DNA of 64,000 nucleotides from Pseudomonas marginalis (GTDB lineage: Bacteria; Pseudomonadota; Gammaproteobacteria; Pseudomonadales; Pseudomonadaceae), in NCBI RefSeq assembly GCF_008692035.1, contig NZ_VTFG01000001.1, forward strand, positions 3,473,501 to 3,537,500. Direction: 5' to 3'. Both the position numbers and the translations under genes were made by a program. Below the pieces are notes generated by a model. That model did no database searches, had not been told where the DNA came from, and saw nothing but the letters and a program-made list of their open reading frames with translations. Below, one piece after another: positions 30,304-41,080 of this stretch (the first letter of the stretch is position 1; the number at the start of each line of letters is the position of its first letter).

Positions 30304-31289
30304 AACCCCAGCGTTTCGCCGTGACACCCGGCGAGCCGGCCGGCATTGGTCCAGACCTGTGCCTGCTGCTCGCCTCGCACCCCCAGCCGCACCCCCTGAT
30401 TGCCATTACCAGCCGCGACCTGCTCCTTGAGCGGGCCGCGCAGCTGGGTGTGGTCGTCAATCTGCTGGACGTGGGACCGGGCAACTGGCCCGACCTGCCG
30501 GCGCCCGCCGGCAGCTTGTATGTGTGGAACACCCCGCTGCAAGCCAAGGTCGTTGCCGGGCAACTCAACAAGGCCAACGCGGCGTTCGTCCTGGAAACCC
30601 TGACCCGCGCGGGGCAAGGCTGCATCGACGGCGACTTCGCCGGCATGATCACCGCGCCGGTCCACAAGGGCGTGATCAACGAATCGGGCATTGCGTTTTC
30701 CGGCCACACCGAGTTCCTGGCCGAGCTGACCAACACCGCTCAAGTCGTCATGATGCTGGCCACACGCGGCCTGCGGGTCGCCCTGGTGACCACGCACCTG
30801 CCATTGCGCGACATTGCCGACGCCATCACCGCCGAGCGTGTGGAGCGCGTTACGCGCATCCTGCATGCCGACCTGCAACAAAAATTCGGCATCGCCCAAC
30901 CGCGCATCCTGGTCTGCGGGCTCAACCCCCACGCCGGCGAAGGCGGACACTTGGGCCATGAAGAAATCGACATCATTGAACCAACCCTGGAGCGTCTGCG
31001 CCAAGAAGGCATGGACCTGCGTGGCCCACTGCCAGCAGACACTCTGTTTACCCCCAAATATCTGGAGCACTGCGACGCAGTGCTGGCGATGTACCATGAC
31101 CAGGGGCTGCCCGTGCTGAAATACAAAGGCTTCGGCGCCGCAGTCAACGTGACACTGGGCCTGCCGATCATCCGCACCTCCGTCGACCATGGCACCGCCC
31201 TGGACCTGGCAGGCAGCGGCAAGATCGATACCGGCAGCCTGCACGTGGCCCTGGAAACCGCCTATCAGATGGCCGAGACCCGTATATGA
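30300..31289 (+). CDS. pdxA: 4-hydroxythreonine-4-phosphate dehydrogenase
   Basis: 329-aa NAD-dependent enzyme of pyridoxal 5'-phosphate synthesis. Motifs: [34 protein letters not shown] (metal/substrate His), [14 protein letters not shown], [14 protein letters not shown] (metal His) and [15 protein letters not shown] (metal His-Asp). The GTG start at 30300 overlaps the surA stop. Middle of the lptD-surA-pdxA-rsmA-apaG-apaH operon. Confidence 0.95.
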   Translation: MKPQRFAVTPGEPAGIGPDLCLLLASHPQPHPLIAITSRDLLLERAAQLGVVVNLLDVGPGNWPDLPAPAGSLYVWNTPLQAKVVAGQLNKANAAFVLETLTRAGQGCIDGDFAGMITAPVHKGVINESGIAFSGHTEFLAELTNTAQVVMMLATRGLRVALVTTHLPLRDIADAITAERVERVTRILHADLQQKFGIAQPRILVCGLNPHAGEGGHLGHEEIDIIEPTLERLRQEGMDLRGPLPADTLFTPKYLEHCDAVLAMYHDQGLPVLKYKGFGAAVNVTLGLPIIRTSVDHGTALDLAGSGKIDTGSLHVALETAYQMAETRI

Positions 31290-32098
31290 CCGAGCATTAC
31301 CAACACCGGGCGCGCAAGCGCTTCGGGCAAAACTTCCTGCACGACGCCGGCGTGATCGACCGTATCCTGCGCTCCATCCATGCCAAGCCAGAAGACCGCC
31401 TGCTGGAAATCGGCCCGGGCCAGGGCGCGTTGACCCAAGGCTTGCTCGCCAGTGGCGGCCAACTGGACGTGGTGGAACTGGACAAGGACCTGATCCCGAT
31501 CCTCAACCAGCAGTTCGCCGACAAGCCCAACTTCAACCTGCATCAGGGCGATGCACTGAAGTTCGATTTCAATACCCTCAACGCCGCGCCTAATAGCCTG
31601 CGTGTGGTGGGTAACCTGCCGTACAACATCTCCACACCGCTGATTTTCCACCTGCTGAACAACGCCGGGATCATCCGCGACATGCACTTCATGCTGCAAA
31701 AAGAAGTGGTGGAACGCCTGGCTGCCGGCCCTGGTGGTGGTGATTGGGGCCGATTGTCGATCATGGTTCAGTACCACTGCCGCGTCGAACACCTGTTCAA
31801 TGTCGGCCCGGGCGCATTCAACCCGCCGCCGAAGGTCGATTCGGCCATCGTGCGCCTGGTGCCTCACGCCGTGCTGCCACACCCGGCCAAGGATCACAAA
31901 TTGCTGGAACGCGTGGTGCGTGAAGCGTTCAACCAGCGCCGCAAGACACTGCGCAACACACTCAAGGCCCTGCTGAGCAACGCCGAGATCGAAGCAGCCG
32001 GCGTCGACGGCAGCCTGCGCCCCGAGCAACTGGACCTCGCCGCGTTCGTGCGCCTGGCCGACCAACTTGCCATCCAGCCTGCGCCAGTCGCCGACTGA
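31286..32098 (+). CDS. rsmA: 16S rRNA dimethyladenosine transferase RsmA (KsgA)
   Basis: 270-aa SAM-dependent enzyme that dimethylates two adjacent adenines at the 3' end of 16S rRNA. N-terminal [16 protein letters not shown] motif [15 protein letters not shown], acidic [10 protein letters not shown], and catalytic motif [15 protein letters not shown]. It overlaps pdxA by four bases (ATGA). The name rsmA here means the methyltransferase, not the CsrA homologue. Confidence 0.96.
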   Translation: MTEHYQHRARKRFGQNFLHDAGVIDRILRSIHAKPEDRLLEIGPGQGALTQGLLASGGQLDVVELDKDLIPILNQQFADKPNFNLHQGDALKFDFNTLNAAPNSLRVVGNLPYNISTPLIFHLLNNAGIIRDMHFMLQKEVVERLAAGPGGGDWGRLSIMVQYHCRVEHLFNVGPGAFNPPPKVDSAIVRLVPHAVLPHPAKDHKLLERVVREAFNQRRKTLRNTLKALLSNAEIEAAGVDGSLRPEQLDLAAFVRLADQLAIQPAPVAD

Positions 32099-32111
32099 AA
32101 CCCCCAGGCAT

Positions 32112-32131
32112 GGCCAGACACATGTCTGGCC
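32112..32131. other. Stem-loop between rsmA and apaG
   Basis: GGCCAGAC-ACAT-GTCTGGCC, a perfect 8-base stem with a 4-base loop. No T run follows, so it is not a standard terminator. It could be an RNA-processing or pausing site within the operon. Confidence 0.5.
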
Positions 32132-32201
32132 TAGTGCCCACCTCTTGGCCTAGACTGATCCGCATCTGCTGTCCTCCGCTTTTGCTTTTAAGGCCTCTTG
32201 C

Positions 32202-32582
32202 ATGTCCGATCCTCGCTACCAGATCGACGTCAGCGTCGTCACCCGCTTCCTCGCGGACCAATCGCAACCTGAACAGAACCGCTTCGCCTTTGCCTACACC
32301 ATCACGGTGAAAAACAACGGGCAGGTGCCGGCCAAGCTGCTGTCACGCCACTGGGTGATCACCGACGGTGACGGTCAGGTCGAGGAAGTTCGCGGCGCAG
32401 GCGTTGTCGGCCAACAACCGTTGATCGACATTGGCGCCAGCCACACTTACAGCAGCGGCACGGTAATGACCTCCAAGGTCGGCACCATGCAAGGCTCGTA
32501 TCAGATGAAAGCCACTGATGGCAAACTGTTCGACGCCATCATCAAGCCTTTCCGCCTCGCCGTACCAGGCGCCCTGCACTGA
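32202..32582 (+). CDS. apaG: ApaG protein
   Basis: 126-aa beta-sandwich protein of the ApaG/F-box-associated fold. Recognised by [44 protein letters not shown] and YSSGTVM...GSYQM. Linked with cobalt/magnesium phenotypes in enterics; molecular role unclear. Its last base is the first base of the apaH ATG, so the two are translationally coupled. Confidence 0.94.
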   Translation: MSDPRYQIDVSVVTRFLADQSQPEQNRFAFAYTITVKNNGQVPAKLLSRHWVITDGDGQVEEVRGAGVVGQQPLIDIGASHTYSSGTVMTSKVGTMQGSYQMKATDGKLFDAIIKPFRLAVPGALH

Positions 32583-33433
32583 TGGCAACGTACGCGGTCG
32601 GCGACCTGCAAGGCTGTCTGGAGCCTCTCAAGTGCCTGCTTGAACGGGTGGCCTTCGACCCGGCGAACGATCGCCTGTGGCTGGTAGGCGACCTGGTCAA
32701 TCGCGGCCCCGAGTCCCTGGAAACGCTACGTTACCTGTATAGCCTGCGGGATTCCCTGGTGTGCGTACTGGGCAACCATGACCTGCACCTGCTGGCGGCC
32801 GGCAATAACATCGAGCGCCTGAAAAAGGGCGATACCCTGCGGGAAATCCTCGAGGCGCCAGATCGTGCACAACTGCTTGACTGGCTGCGTCGACAAAAGA
32901 TCATGCATTACGACGAAAGCCGCAATATGGCCTTGGTCCATGCCGGTATCCCGCCGCAGTGGACGCTGAAAAAAGCCCTCAAGTGCGCCGCCGAAGTCGA
33001 AAACGCCCTGGCCGATGACAGCCTGTACACCGCCTACCTCGACGGCATGTATGGCAACGAGCCAGTGAAGTGGGACAACGACCTTACCGGCGTCGCCCGC
33101 CTGCGGGTGATTACCAACTATTTCACACGCATGCGCTTCTGCACCGCCGAGGGCAAGCTGGACCTCAAGAGCAAGGAAGGCGTCGACACGGCACTGCCCG
33201 GCTACAAACCATGGTTTGCCCACAAGGAACGCAAGACCCGCGACACCAGGATAATCTTTGGTCACTGGGCAGCCCTTGAAGGCAAGTGCGACGAACCGGG
33301 CGTATTCGCCCTCGACACCGGCTGCGTATGGGGCGGCGCCATGACCCTGATGAACATCGACACCGGCGAGCGTCACGGCTGCCAGTGCCCACCCACTCTT
33401 CCCGTTACCCTGCCGGCTGCAGCCAGGCCATAG
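32582..33433 (+). CDS. apaH: Symmetrical bis(5'-nucleosyl)-tetraphosphatase
   Basis: 283-aa metallophosphatase that splits Ap4A to two ADP and can remove Np4-type RNA caps. Phosphoesterase motifs: VGDLQGC (GDxxG), [12 protein letters not shown] (GDxxDRG variant), [10 protein letters not shown] (GNHD) and [11 protein letters not shown]. Last base of apaG is shared. Followed by glpE after nine bases. Confidence 0.95.
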   Translation: MATYAVGDLQGCLEPLKCLLERVAFDPANDRLWLVGDLVNRGPESLETLRYLYSLRDSLVCVLGNHDLHLLAAGNNIERLKKGDTLREILEAPDRAQLLDWLRRQKIMHYDESRNMALVHAGIPPQWTLKKALKCAAEVENALADDSLYTAYLDGMYGNEPVKWDNDLTGVARLRVITNYFTRMRFCTAEGKLDLKSKEGVDTALPGYKPWFAHKERKTRDTRIIFGHWAALEGKCDEPGVFALDTGCVWGGAMTLMNIDTGERHGCQCPPTLPVTLPAAARP

Positions 33434-33442
33434 GAGCCCACC

Positions 33443-33772
33443 ATGAGCGAATTCAAACGTATCCCTCCCGAACAAGCCCAGGCCCTGCGCGAGCAAGGTG
33501 CAGTGGTGGTCGATATCCGTGACCAGCCTACTTACGCCGCCGCCCATATCGCTGGCGCCCAGCACCTGGACAACGTCAACATCGCCGATTTCATCCGTAC
33601 CGCCGACCTTGATGCACCGCTGATCGTGGCCTGCTACCACGGCAATTCCAGCCAGAGCGCAGCCGCCTACCTGGTCAGCCAGGGCTTCTCCGACGTCTAC
33701 AGCCTGGATGGTGGCTTTGAGCTGTGGCGTACGACGTATCCTGCAGAAATTGCCTCCGGCGATTCGCAATAA
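33443..33772 (+). CDS. glpE: Thiosulfate sulfurtransferase GlpE
   Basis: 109-aa single-domain rhodanese that moves sulfane sulfur from thiosulfate to cyanide or thioredoxin. The active-site loop is [16 protein letters not shown], with the catalytic cysteine followed by the short GlpE-type loop. The ATG has GGAG eight bases upstream. Last gene of the lptD operon by spacing. Confidence 0.9.
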   Translation: MSEFKRIPPEQAQALREQGAVVVDIRDQPTYAAAHIAGAQHLDNVNIADFIRTADLDAPLIVACYHGNSSQSAAAYLVSQGFSDVYSLDGGFELWRTTYPAEIASGDSQ

Positions 33773-33879
33773 TTTTTTTCACACCCCGCTACCCCGCGTG
33801 ACGCTTGGGCTCGCGCCGTTTCTGACGAACGGCGCAGTCAAACTAATTGCGCATCGCGCCTTGCCCTCTCAGATTCCGA

Positions 33880-33930
33880 ACTATCCTTAAGCGCAGGCCA
33901 TCCGAATCAGGGGAGAGCCGGTACACCGGC
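33880..33930 (+). promoter_or_regulatory. RpoS-like -10 and leader hairpin upstream of prkA
   Basis: ACTATCCTTAA (33880-33890) closely matches the stationary-phase sigma factor -10 pattern CTAYACTTAA. TTGCCC at 33861-33866 could be a -35, with a 15-base spacer. In the transcript that follows, GCCGG-TACA-CCGGC (33917-33930) forms a short hairpin. A leader of about 165 bases remains before the prkA ATG. In E. coli the homologous yeaG-yeaH genes are RpoS-dependent. Confidence 0.45.
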
Positions 33931-34057
33931 GTACGGGTCATCGGTAGCGTTTCAGGGTGTTCTGGGGGGAAAACAGCCATTGGCGTTCGTCAATGACTGC
34001 CAGCATCGACTGATAGATCCGGCGTCGGCTCCACGTATCGAGCGAGGTGACGACGTC

Positions 34058-35980
34058 ATGAGTATTTTCAGCCACTTCCAACAACGCTTCGCGTCCACAC
34101 AGCAGGAAGAACTCACGCTGCAAGAGTATCTCGAGCTGTGCAAGCAGGACCGCAGCACCTACGCATCTGCCGCCGAACGCCTGTTATTGGCGATCGGCGA
34201 GCCGGAGCTGGTGGAAACCGCCAACAATTCGCGCCTGTCGCGAATATTTTCCAACAAGGTGATCCGCCGCTATCCGGCCTTTGAAGACTTCCATGGGATG
34301 GAAGAATGCATCGACCAGATCGTCTCCTACTTCCGCCATGCCGCCCAAGGCCTGGAAGAGAAGAAACAGATCCTCTACCTGCTCGGCCCCGTTGGCGGTG
34401 GTAAATCGTCCCTGGCCGAAAAACTCAAGCAACTGATCGAGAAGGTGCCCTTCTACGCCATCAAGGGCTCACCGGTCTTCGAGTCGCCCCTGGGCCTGTT
34501 CAACGCCACGGAAGATGGCGCGATCCTCGAAGAAGACTTCGGCATCCCACGACGCTACCTCAACACCATCATGTCGCCCTGGGCCACCAAGCGCCTGGCC
34601 GAGTTTGGCGGCGATATCAGCCAGTTCCGCGTGGTGAAACTCTACCCGTCGATCCTCAACCAGATCGGCGTGGCCAAGACCGAACCGGGCGACGAGAACA
34701 ACCAGGACATTTCGGCGCTGGTGGGCAAGGTCGATATCCGCAAGCTGGAAGAATTCCCGCAGAACGACGCCGACGCCTACAGCTACTCGGGCGCACTGTG
34801 CCGGGCCAACCAGGGCCTGATGGAATTCGTGGAAATGTTCAAGGCGCCGATCAAGGTGCTGCACCCACTCCTTACCGCCACCCAGGAAGGCAACTACAAC
34901 AGTACCGAAGGCCTGGGCGCGATTCCGTTCACCGGGATCCTGCTGGCGCACTCCAACGAATCGGAATGGCACACCTTCCGCAACAACAAGAACAATGAAG
35001 CCTTCATCGACCGGATCTACATCGTCAAGGTGCCGTACTGCCTGCGGGTCAGCGATGAAATCAAGATCTACGACAAGCTGCTGTTCAACAGCTCGCTGGC
35101 CAAGGCCCACTGCGCACCCGACACCCTGAAGATGCTCGCCCAGTTCACCGTGCTGTCGCGCCTCAAGGAGCCGGAAAACTCGAATATCTATTCGAAGATG
35201 CGCGTGTACGACGGCGAGAACCTCAAGGACACCGATCCCAAGGCCAAGTCGATCCAGGAATATCGCGACACAGCGGGCGTGGATGAAGGCATGAACGGCC
35301 TGTCGACGCGCTTTGCGTTCAAGATCCTGTCCAAGGTCTTCAACTTCGACCCCCATGAGATCGCCGCCAACCCGGTTCACCTGCTGTATGTGCTGGAGCA
35401 GCAGATCGAACAGGAACAATTCCAGGCCGAAACCCGCGAACGCTACCTGCGCTTCCTCAAGGAATACCTCGCGCCGCGCTACATCGAGTTTATCGGCAAG
35501 GAAATCCAGACCGCGTACCTGGAGTCCTACAGCGAGTACGGCCAGAACATCTTCGACCGCTACGTGCTGTATGCGGACTTCTGGATCCAGGACCAGGAAT
35601 ACCGCGACCCGGAAACCGGCGAAATCCTCAACCGCGTAGCCCTCAACGAAGAATTGGAGAAGATCGAAAAACCCGCCGGCATCAGCAATCCGAAGGATTT
35701 CCGCAACGAAATCGTCAACTTCGTACTGCGTGCCCGCGCCAATAACAACGGCAAGAACCCTACCTGGCTCAGCTACGAGAAGCTGCGGGTGGTCATCGAG
35801 AAGAAAATGTTCTCCAACACCGAGGATCTGCTGCCGGTCATCAGCTTCAATGCCAAGGCCAGCAAGGAGGACCAGCAAAAACACAACGACTTCGTCACAC
35901 GAATGGTCGAGCGCGGCTACACCGACAAACAGGTACGACTGCTCTCCGAGTGGTACCTGCGGGTGCGCAAATCGCAGTAA
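34058..35980 (+). CDS. prkA: PrkA/YeaG family AAA+ serine protein kinase
   Basis: 640 aa. Start MSIFSHFQQRFASTQQEELTL matches the family; the frame stays open 26 codons upstream. The N-terminal AAA+ domain has a Walker A LLGPVGGGKSSLAEKLK and the C-terminal part is the PrkA kinase-like region. YeaG homologues act with YeaH in sustained nitrogen starvation and stationary phase; some PrkA proteins were later reported to have protease rather than kinase activity, so the exact chemistry is open. First gene of prkA-yeaH-spoVR. Confidence 0.92.
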   Translation: MSIFSHFQQRFASTQQEELTLQEYLELCKQDRSTYASAAERLLLAIGEPELVETANNSRLSRIFSNKVIRRYPAFEDFHGMEECIDQIVSYFRHAAQGLEEKKQILYLLGPVGGGKSSLAEKLKQLIEKVPFYAIKGSPVFESPLGLFNATEDGAILEEDFGIPRRYLNTIMSPWATKRLAEFGGDISQFRVVKLYPSILNQIGVAKTEPGDENNQDISALVGKVDIRKLEEFPQNDADAYSYSGALCRANQGLMEFVEMFKAPIKVLHPLLTATQEGNYNSTEGLGAIPFTGILLAHSNESEWHTFRNNKNNEAFIDRIYIVKVPYCLRVSDEIKIYDKLLFNSSLAKAHCAPDTLKMLAQFTVLSRLKEPENSNIYSKMRVYDGENLKDTDPKAKSIQEYRDTAGVDEGMNGLSTRFAFKILSKVFNFDPHEIAANPVHLLYVLEQQIEQEQFQAETRERYLRFLKEYLAPRYIEFIGKEIQTAYLESYSEYGQNIFDRYVLYADFWIQDQEYRDPETGEILNRVALNEELEKIEKPAGISNPKDFRNEIVNFVLRARANNNGKNPTWLSYEKLRVVIEKKMFSNTEDLLPVISFNAKASKEDQQKHNDFVTRMVERGYTDKQVRLLSEWYLRVRKSQ

Positions 35981-35997
35981 GGCAGCGATGGGCGTCC

Positions 35998-36064
35998 ACT
36001 GCCAGGTCATGGACCTGGCAGTTGACCGCTTGTCTCTAAGCTTCCAGCTCGCCGCTTGAAGCTT
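35998..36064. repeat. Two hairpins between prkA and yeaH
   Basis: ACTGCCAGGTC-ATG-GACCTGGCAGT (35998-36022) is a perfect 11-base stem. AAGCTTC (36038-36044) and GAAGCTT (36058-36064) form a second inverted repeat, and a related GAAGCT copy follows at 36073. The GCTTGAAGCTTG style resembles short Pseudomonas intergenic repeats. No T run follows either stem. Confidence 0.6.
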
Positions 36065-36093
36065 GTAACGTGAAGCTGCCCGGAGGGCTCCTC

Positions 36094-37365
36094 ATGAGCT
36101 ATGTGATCGACCGACGCCTTAATGGCAAGAACAAGAGCACGGTAAACCGCCAGCGTTTCCTGCGGCGTTACCGTGACCACATCAAAAAGGCCGTTGAAGA
36201 GGCCGTCAGCCGCCGTTCCATTACAGACATGGAGCATGGCGAACAAATCAGCATTCCCGGACGCGACATCGACGAACCGGTGCTGCACCACGGCCGGGGC
36301 GGCAAGCAGACTGTCGTGCACCCCGGCAATAAAGAGTTCACCACCGGCGAGCATATCCAGCGCCCGCAGGGCGGTGGCGGCGGTAAAGGCCCGGGCAAGG
36401 CCGGCAACTCCGGCGAAGGCATGGACGAGTTCGTGTTCCAGATCACCCAGGAAGAATTCCTCGAGTTTATGTTCGAAGACCTGGAACTGCCCAACCTGGT
36501 CAAACGTAACCTGACCGGCACCGATACCTTCAAGACCGTACGCGCCGGGATCAGCAACGAAGGCAACCCCTCTCGAATCAACATCATCCGCACGCTGCGC
36601 TCGGCCCATGCGCGGCGTATCGCCCTGTCGGGCAGCAGCCGCGCCAAATTGAGGGCGGCGAAGGAAGAGTTGGCGCGTTTAAAGCGCGAAGAGCCGGACA
36701 ACTTCGGCGATATCCAGGAAATCGAGGTGGAAATAGAGAAACTCAGCGCGCGCATCCACCGCGTACCGTTCCTCGATACCTTTGACCTCAAGTACAACCT
36801 GCTGGTCAAGCAGCCCAACCCCAGCTCAAAAGCCGTGATGTTTTGCCTGATGGACGTGTCAGGCTCGATGACCCAGGCGACCAAGGACATCGCCAAGCGT
36901 TTCTTTATCCTGCTGTACCTGTTTCTGAAGCGGAACTACGACAAGATCGACGTGGTGTTCATCCGCCATCACACCAGCGCACGGGAAGTGGATGAGGAGG
37001 AGTTTTTCTACTCGAGGGAAACCGGCGGCACCATCGTGTCCAGCGCCTTGAAGCTGATGCAGGAGATCATGGCCGAGCGCTACCCGGCCAACGAGTGGAA
37101 TATCTACGCGGCCCAGGCCTCCGACGGCGACAACTGGAACGACGATTCGCCGATCTGCCGCGACATCCTGATCAACCACATCATGCCGTTTGTGCAGTAC
37201 TACACTTACGTCGAAATCACCCCCCGTGAGCACCAGGCACTGTGGTTCGAATACGAGCGCATCGGCGAAGCCTTTGCCGACACGTTCGCACAACAGCAAC
37301 TGGTCTCGGCCGGCGATATCTATCCGGTCTTCCGTGAACTCTTCCAGCGCAGGTTAGTGACATGA
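36094..37365 (+). CDS. yeaH: YeaH/YhbH family protein (DUF444, VWA-like)
   Basis: 423 aa. Start at [15 protein letters not shown] with CCGGAGGGCTCCTC before it. The first ~110 residues are basic with a Gly-rich stretch ([19 protein letters not shown]). The C-terminal half has a von Willebrand A-like metal site, [16 protein letters not shown]. Partner of PrkA/YeaG in stress survival. It overlaps spoVR by four bases. Confidence 0.92.
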   Translation: MSYVIDRRLNGKNKSTVNRQRFLRRYRDHIKKAVEEAVSRRSITDMEHGEQISIPGRDIDEPVLHHGRGGKQTVVHPGNKEFTTGEHIQRPQGGGGGKGPGKAGNSGEGMDEFVFQITQEEFLEFMFEDLELPNLVKRNLTGTDTFKTVRAGISNEGNPSRINIIRTLRSAHARRIALSGSSRAKLRAAKEELARLKREEPDNFGDIQEIEVEIEKLSARIHRVPFLDTFDLKYNLLVKQPNPSSKAVMFCLMDVSGSMTQATKDIAKRFFILLYLFLKRNYDKIDVVFIRHHTSAREVDEEEFFYSRETGGTIVSSALKLMQEIMAERYPANEWNIYAAQASDGDNWNDDSPICRDILINHIMPFVQYYTYVEITPREHQALWFEYERIGEAFADTFAQQQLVSAGDIYPVFRELFQRRLVT

Positions 37366-38927
37366 CCGCCAAAAAAGAGACTAAGCGCCAACCCATTTCC
37401 ACCGGCTCCGAGTGGACCTTTGAACTGATCCAGGCCTATGACCGGGAAATCAGCCGCATCGCGGCGGGTTATGCCCTGGACACCTACCCCAACCAGATCG
37501 AAGTGATCACGGCCGAACAGATGATGGATGCCTACGCCTCCGTCGGTATGCCCCTGGGTTACCACCACTGGTCATACGGCAAACACTTCCTCAGTACCGA
37601 AAAGTCGTACACCCGGGGCCAGATGGGCCTGGCCTACGAGATCGTGATCAACTCCGACCCGTGCATCGCCTACCTGATGGAAGAAAACACCATCTGCATG
37701 CAGGCGCTGGTGGTGGCCCATGCCTGCTATGGGCACAACAGTTTCTTCAAGGGCAACTACCTGTTCCGCACCTGGACCGACGCCAGCTCGATCATCGATT
37801 ACCTGGTGTTCGCCAAGCAGTACATCATGCAGTGCGAGGAGCGCCACGGTATCGACGCCGTGGAGGACTTGCTCGACTCCTGCCATGCCCTGATGAACTA
37901 TGGCGTCGACCGCTACAAGCGCCCATACCCTATTTCTGCCGAGGAAGAGCGCCTGCGCCAGAAGGAGCGCGAGGAGCACCTGCAGAAGCAGATCAACGAC
38001 CTGTGGCGCACCATTCCCAAACGCGCCGGCAAGAACAGCGACAAGGACAACGCGCGGTTCCCCGCCGAACCCCAGGAAAACATCCTGTATTTCCTGGAAA
38101 AGCACGCACCGCTGCTGGAGCCGTGGCAACGGGAAATCGTGCGTATCGTACGCAAGATCGCCCAGTACTTTTACCCACAGCGCCAGACCCAGGTGATGAA
38201 CGAAGGTTGGGCAACGTTCTGGCACTACACGCTGATGAACGACCTGTACGACGAAGGCCTGGTCACCGACGGCTTCATGATGGAGTTCCTGACGTCCCAC
38301 ACCAGCGTGGTGTTCCAACCCGGCTTCGACAGCCCGTATTACAGCGGGATCAACCCTTACGCGCTGGGTTTTGCCATGTACCGCGATATTCGGCGCATGT
38401 GCGAACACCCCACCGATGAAGACCGCCGCTGGTTCCCGGAAATCGCCGGCAGTGACTGGCTGTCGACGATCAAGTTCGCCATGAGCAGCTTCAAGGATGA
38501 GAGCTTTATCCTGCAGTACCTCTCACCCCAGGTGATCCGCGACCTCAAACTGTTCAGCATCCTGGATGATGACCTCAAGGATGACCTGGTGGTGCCGGCC
38601 ATCCACGATGAACCCGGCTACCGCACCATCCGTGAAACCCTGGCGGCGCAATACAACCTGGGCAACCGTGAGCCCAACGTGCAGATCTACAGCATCGATG
38701 TGCGCGGCGACCGCTCTCTGACCCTGCGCCACCAGCAGCACGACCGCAAACCCCTGGGCGAATCCACCGAAGAAGTGCTCAAGCACCTGCATCGGCTCTG
38801 GGGCTTCGACATCCACCTGGAAACCCTGCAAGGCGACCAAGTGATGAAGACCCACCATGTGCCACCGCGCAACGATCACAACGACAACGACTACGGCCGC
38901 CTGGACCTGGCCGTCGTTCATCTCTGA
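37362..38927 (+). CDS. SpoVR family protein (YcgB-like)
   Basis: 521 aa, the usual SpoVR/YcgB length. Family segments include [20 protein letters not shown] ([19 protein letters not shown]), [17 protein letters not shown] with conserved His, and [20 protein letters not shown], which resembles a metallopeptidase HExxH-poor helix. Molecular function unknown; in Bacillus it affects spore cortex formation, and in proteobacteria it accompanies prkA-yeaH. Translation is coupled to yeaH through ATGA. Confidence 0.92.
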   Translation: MTAKKETKRQPISTGSEWTFELIQAYDREISRIAAGYALDTYPNQIEVITAEQMMDAYASVGMPLGYHHWSYGKHFLSTEKSYTRGQMGLAYEIVINSDPCIAYLMEENTICMQALVVAHACYGHNSFFKGNYLFRTWTDASSIIDYLVFAKQYIMQCEERHGIDAVEDLLDSCHALMNYGVDRYKRPYPISAEEERLRQKEREEHLQKQINDLWRTIPKRAGKNSDKDNARFPAEPQENILYFLEKHAPLLEPWQREIVRIVRKIAQYFYPQRQTQVMNEGWATFWHYTLMNDLYDEGLVTDGFMMEFLTSHTSVVFQPGFDSPYYSGINPYALGFAMYRDIRRMCEHPTDEDRRWFPEIAGSDWLSTIKFAMSSFKDESFILQYLSPQVIRDLKLFSILDDDLKDDLVVPAIHDEPGYRTIRETLAAQYNLGNREPNVQIYSIDVRGDRSLTLRHQQHDRKPLGESTEEVLKHLHRLWGFDIHLETLQGDQVMKTHHVPPRNDHNDNDYGRLDLAVVHL

Positions 38928-38933
38928 AACAGC

Positions 38934-38989
38934 AAAGCCTCCATTGGCCAGGCACAGGCGGTATCCTGTGCCGCTAATGGAGGCTTTTT
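38934..38989 (+). promoter_or_regulatory. Nested hairpin/terminator that covers the cca ribosome-binding site
   Basis: Outer arms AAAGCCTCCATT (38934-38945) and AATGGAGGCTTT (38976-38987) pair perfectly over 12 bases. Inside, GGCACAGG / CCTGTGCC (38951-38958, 38965-38972) adds a perfect 8-base stem. TTTTT closes the structure and the cca ATG begins two bases after the T run. The right arm contains the GGAGG that serves cca, so the same structure can end spoVR transcription and hide the cca Shine-Dalgarno. Confidence 0.75.
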
Positions 38990-38990
38990 C

Positions 38991-40223
38991 ATGAAAATCT
39001 ACAAAGTCGGCGGCGCCGTGCGTGACCGCCTGCTGGGCATCAAGGTCACCGATGTCGACCGCGTGGTCGTCGGCGCGAGCACCCAAGAGATGCTCGCCAA
39101 GGGTTTCAAGCCAGTGGGTTCGGACTTCCCGGTGTTCCTGGACCCGAAAAACGGCGATGAGTACGCCCTGGCCCGCACCGAGCGCAAGAGTGGTCGGGGT
39201 TACGGTGGTTTTGTGTTTCACGCCAGCCCCGAGGTGACGCTGGAAGAAGACCTGATCCGTCGCGACCTGACCATCAACGCCATGGCCGAAGACGACGACG
39301 GTAACCTGACTGATCCGTATCACGGCCAGCGCGACCTTGAGTCCCGCATACTTCGTCACGTTTCCCCCGCATTCGCCGAAGATCCACTCAGAGTTCTCCG
39401 TGTCGCCCGTTTTGCCGCGCGCTACGCACACCTGGGTTTTACGGTAGCACCGGAGACGCTGGAGCTGATGCGTCAACTCAGCGAGTCCGGTGAATTGGAA
39501 GCCCTGACCCCAGAGCGCAGCTGGAAAGAAATCTCCAGGGCGTTGATGGAAGATCAGCCAGAGGTGTTTATCCAGGTACTTCGGGACTGTAATGCGCTGA
39601 AGATCTTGATGCCGGAAGTGGACGCACTCTTTGGCGTGCCACAACCCGAGGCCCATCACCCCGAGATCGACACGGGTGTGCACACCTTGAGCGTGCTGGA
39701 ACAAGCTGCCGTGCACAAACAGCCCCTGACCGTACGCTGGGCCTGCCTGCTGCATGACCTGGGCAAGGGCCTGACGCCTGTGGATAAGTTACCGCAGCAC
39801 ATCGCTCATGAGCATCGAGGCTTGAAGCTGATCAAGGCCGTCAATGAGCGCTTCAAAGTGCCAAGGGATTGCCAGGAATTGGCGCTATTGGTGGGCCAGT
39901 ATCACACCCACGGTCATCGCGCGCTGGAGCTGAAAGCCTCGACGCTGCTGGAGTTGCTGCAAAGTTTTGACGTATACCGCAGGCCACAGCGCTTTGAGGA
40001 GTTTGTGGTCGCCTGCGAAATGGATGCCCGGGGCCGCAAGGGGCTGGAGCGAAGAAGTTACCCACAGGCGGATTACTTACGCGGCGCGGCGAAAGCAGCG
40101 CGCGAGGTTGCAGTTGCGCCACTGCTTGAGCGGGGATTCAAGGGGCCGGAGTTGGGCGAGGCGCTCAAGCGTGAACGACTCAGGGCACTCAAAGCCTACA
40201 AGGAACTACACAAACCCTTGTAG
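38991..40223 (+). CDS. cca: CCA-adding tRNA nucleotidyltransferase with HD domain
   Basis: 410 aa. The head has [26 protein letters not shown] (nucleotide and metal site), [16 protein letters not shown] and [15 protein letters not shown]. The C-terminal HD phosphohydrolase domain has [12 protein letters not shown] (His-Asp), giving the multifunctional type found in gamma-proteobacteria. It repairs or adds the CCA end of tRNAs. The 3' end overlaps folK by 18 bases, tail to tail. Confidence 0.95.
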   Translation: MKIYKVGGAVRDRLLGIKVTDVDRVVVGASTQEMLAKGFKPVGSDFPVFLDPKNGDEYALARTERKSGRGYGGFVFHASPEVTLEEDLIRRDLTINAMAEDDDGNLTDPYHGQRDLESRILRHVSPAFAEDPLRVLRVARFAARYAHLGFTVAPETLELMRQLSESGELEALTPERSWKEISRALMEDQPEVFIQVLRDCNALKILMPEVDALFGVPQPEAHHPEIDTGVHTLSVLEQAAVHKQPLTVRWACLLHDLGKGLTPVDKLPQHIAHEHRGLKLIKAVNERFKVPRDCQELALLVGQYHTHGHRALELKASTLLELLQSFDVYRRPQRFEEFVVACEMDARGRKGLERRSYPQADYLRGAAKAAREVAVAPLLERGFKGPELGEALKRERLRALKAYKELHKPL

Positions 40224-40736
40224 GAGCGAGTCCGGGGTGAGTTGCTGGCCCTGCCATTCAAACCCGACAGGCGCCAGCACCTGATCAATCTGAGCATCAC
40301 GCCACAACGCAGCCATCGTCTTGCCCGCTTCAGGGTGCACCCGATCCGGCGCCATCATCGACAGCGGCCACAGCACAAAGGCATTTTTCAGGATCTCCGC
40401 CCGCGGCAGGATCAAACCATCGAAGTCACCCACCAACTCGCCATACAGCAGCACGTCGATATCCAGCGGCAGGCCTTTGCGATCCGGCGCATAGCGGCCA
40501 TTGTCAGCCTCGATGGATTTCAACCGGCGATCCAGCTCCACCAACGACAGGTCGGTATAGGCCGACACCACCAGATTGAAGAACGGCCCGCTTTTGATGC
40601 CCACCGGCTGGCTCTCGAACACCGCCGAGCAACGCATATCCGTCAGGAAACTCGCCAACGCGTCGAGCCCGGCGCGCAGGTGGGGCTCGCGCTCGATATT
40701 ACTACCGAGGCCAAGGTAAACCTGAGTCAGCGACAT
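40206..40736 (-). CDS. folK: 2-amino-4-hydroxy-6-hydroxymethyldihydropteridine pyrophosphokinase
   Basis: 176-aa HPPK of folate synthesis. [22 protein letters not shown] is the N-terminal signature; [13 protein letters not shown] and [15 protein letters not shown] hold the metal-binding Asp pair, and [16 protein letters not shown] the conserved PHP-like region. Slightly longer than E. coli FolK. Its start overlaps the folB stop by ten bases, so folB-folK are one unit. Confidence 0.93.
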   Translation of the reverse strand: MSLTQVYLGLGSNIEREPHLRAGLDALASFLTDMRCSAVFESQPVGIKSGPFFNLVVSAYTDLSLVELDRRLKSIEADNGRYAPDRKGLPLDIDVLLYGELVGDFDGLILPRAEILKNAFVLWPLSMMAPDRVHPEAGKTMAALWRDAQIDQVLAPVGFEWQGQQLTPDSLLQGFV

Positions 40737-41080
40737 CCGCGCTCAATCTCCACGCCTACACCCTTGGCAGCCGGCACTGCGCCGGGCTTGGTCAGCCTGA
40801 GGTGCAGCCAGGGAATCTGGAACTCGCTCATCAGCACTTCGGCCAGGCGTTCGGCAAAGGTCTCGACCAGCTGGTACTGGGACTGCTCGGCAAAGGCCTG
40901 GATCCGCGCGGACACGCTGGCGTAATCCAGGGCCAGGGCCAGGTCGTCGCCAGCCGCAGCCGGGCGGTTATCCCAAGCGAAGCTCAGGTCCAGGCGCAGG
41001 CATTGGCGGATCCCGCGCTCCCAGTCGTAGGCCCCGATCACGGTGTCGACTTCCAGGCCTTCGATAAACACTCTGTCCAA
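40727..41080 (-). CDS. folB: Dihydroneopterin aldolase
   Basis: 117 aa; [31 protein letters not shown] is the family N-terminus with the substrate-binding Tyr/Glu region, and the catalytic Lys of other FolB enzymes is at the LRLTKPGAV position. It cleaves dihydroneopterin in the folate pathway. The start is TTG at 41080, supported by GGAG six bases upstream; no ATG fits. Divergent from plsY. Confidence 0.92.
   Translation of the reverse strand: MDRVFIEGLEVDTVIGAYDWERGIRQCLRLDLSFAWDNRPAAAGDDLALALDYASVSARIQAFAEQSQYQLVETFAERLAEVLMSEFQIPWLHLRLTKPGAVPAAKGVGVEIERGCR

Noticed and set aside
32112..32131. Hairpin after rsmA as a Rho-independent terminator
   Set aside because: No T run follows, and apaG-apaH downstream are normally in the same operon.
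33980..34057. In-frame upstream extension of prkA (TTG at 33980)
   Set aside because: No ribosome site, and the extension lacks family similarity; ATG 34058 gives the usual 640 aa.
40215..40240. TGTAGGAGCGAG at the end of cca, like the edge of a common Pseudomonas REP
   Set aside because: Only one short edge is present, with no matching inverted arm, and it is within overlapping gene ends; chance or a remnant.
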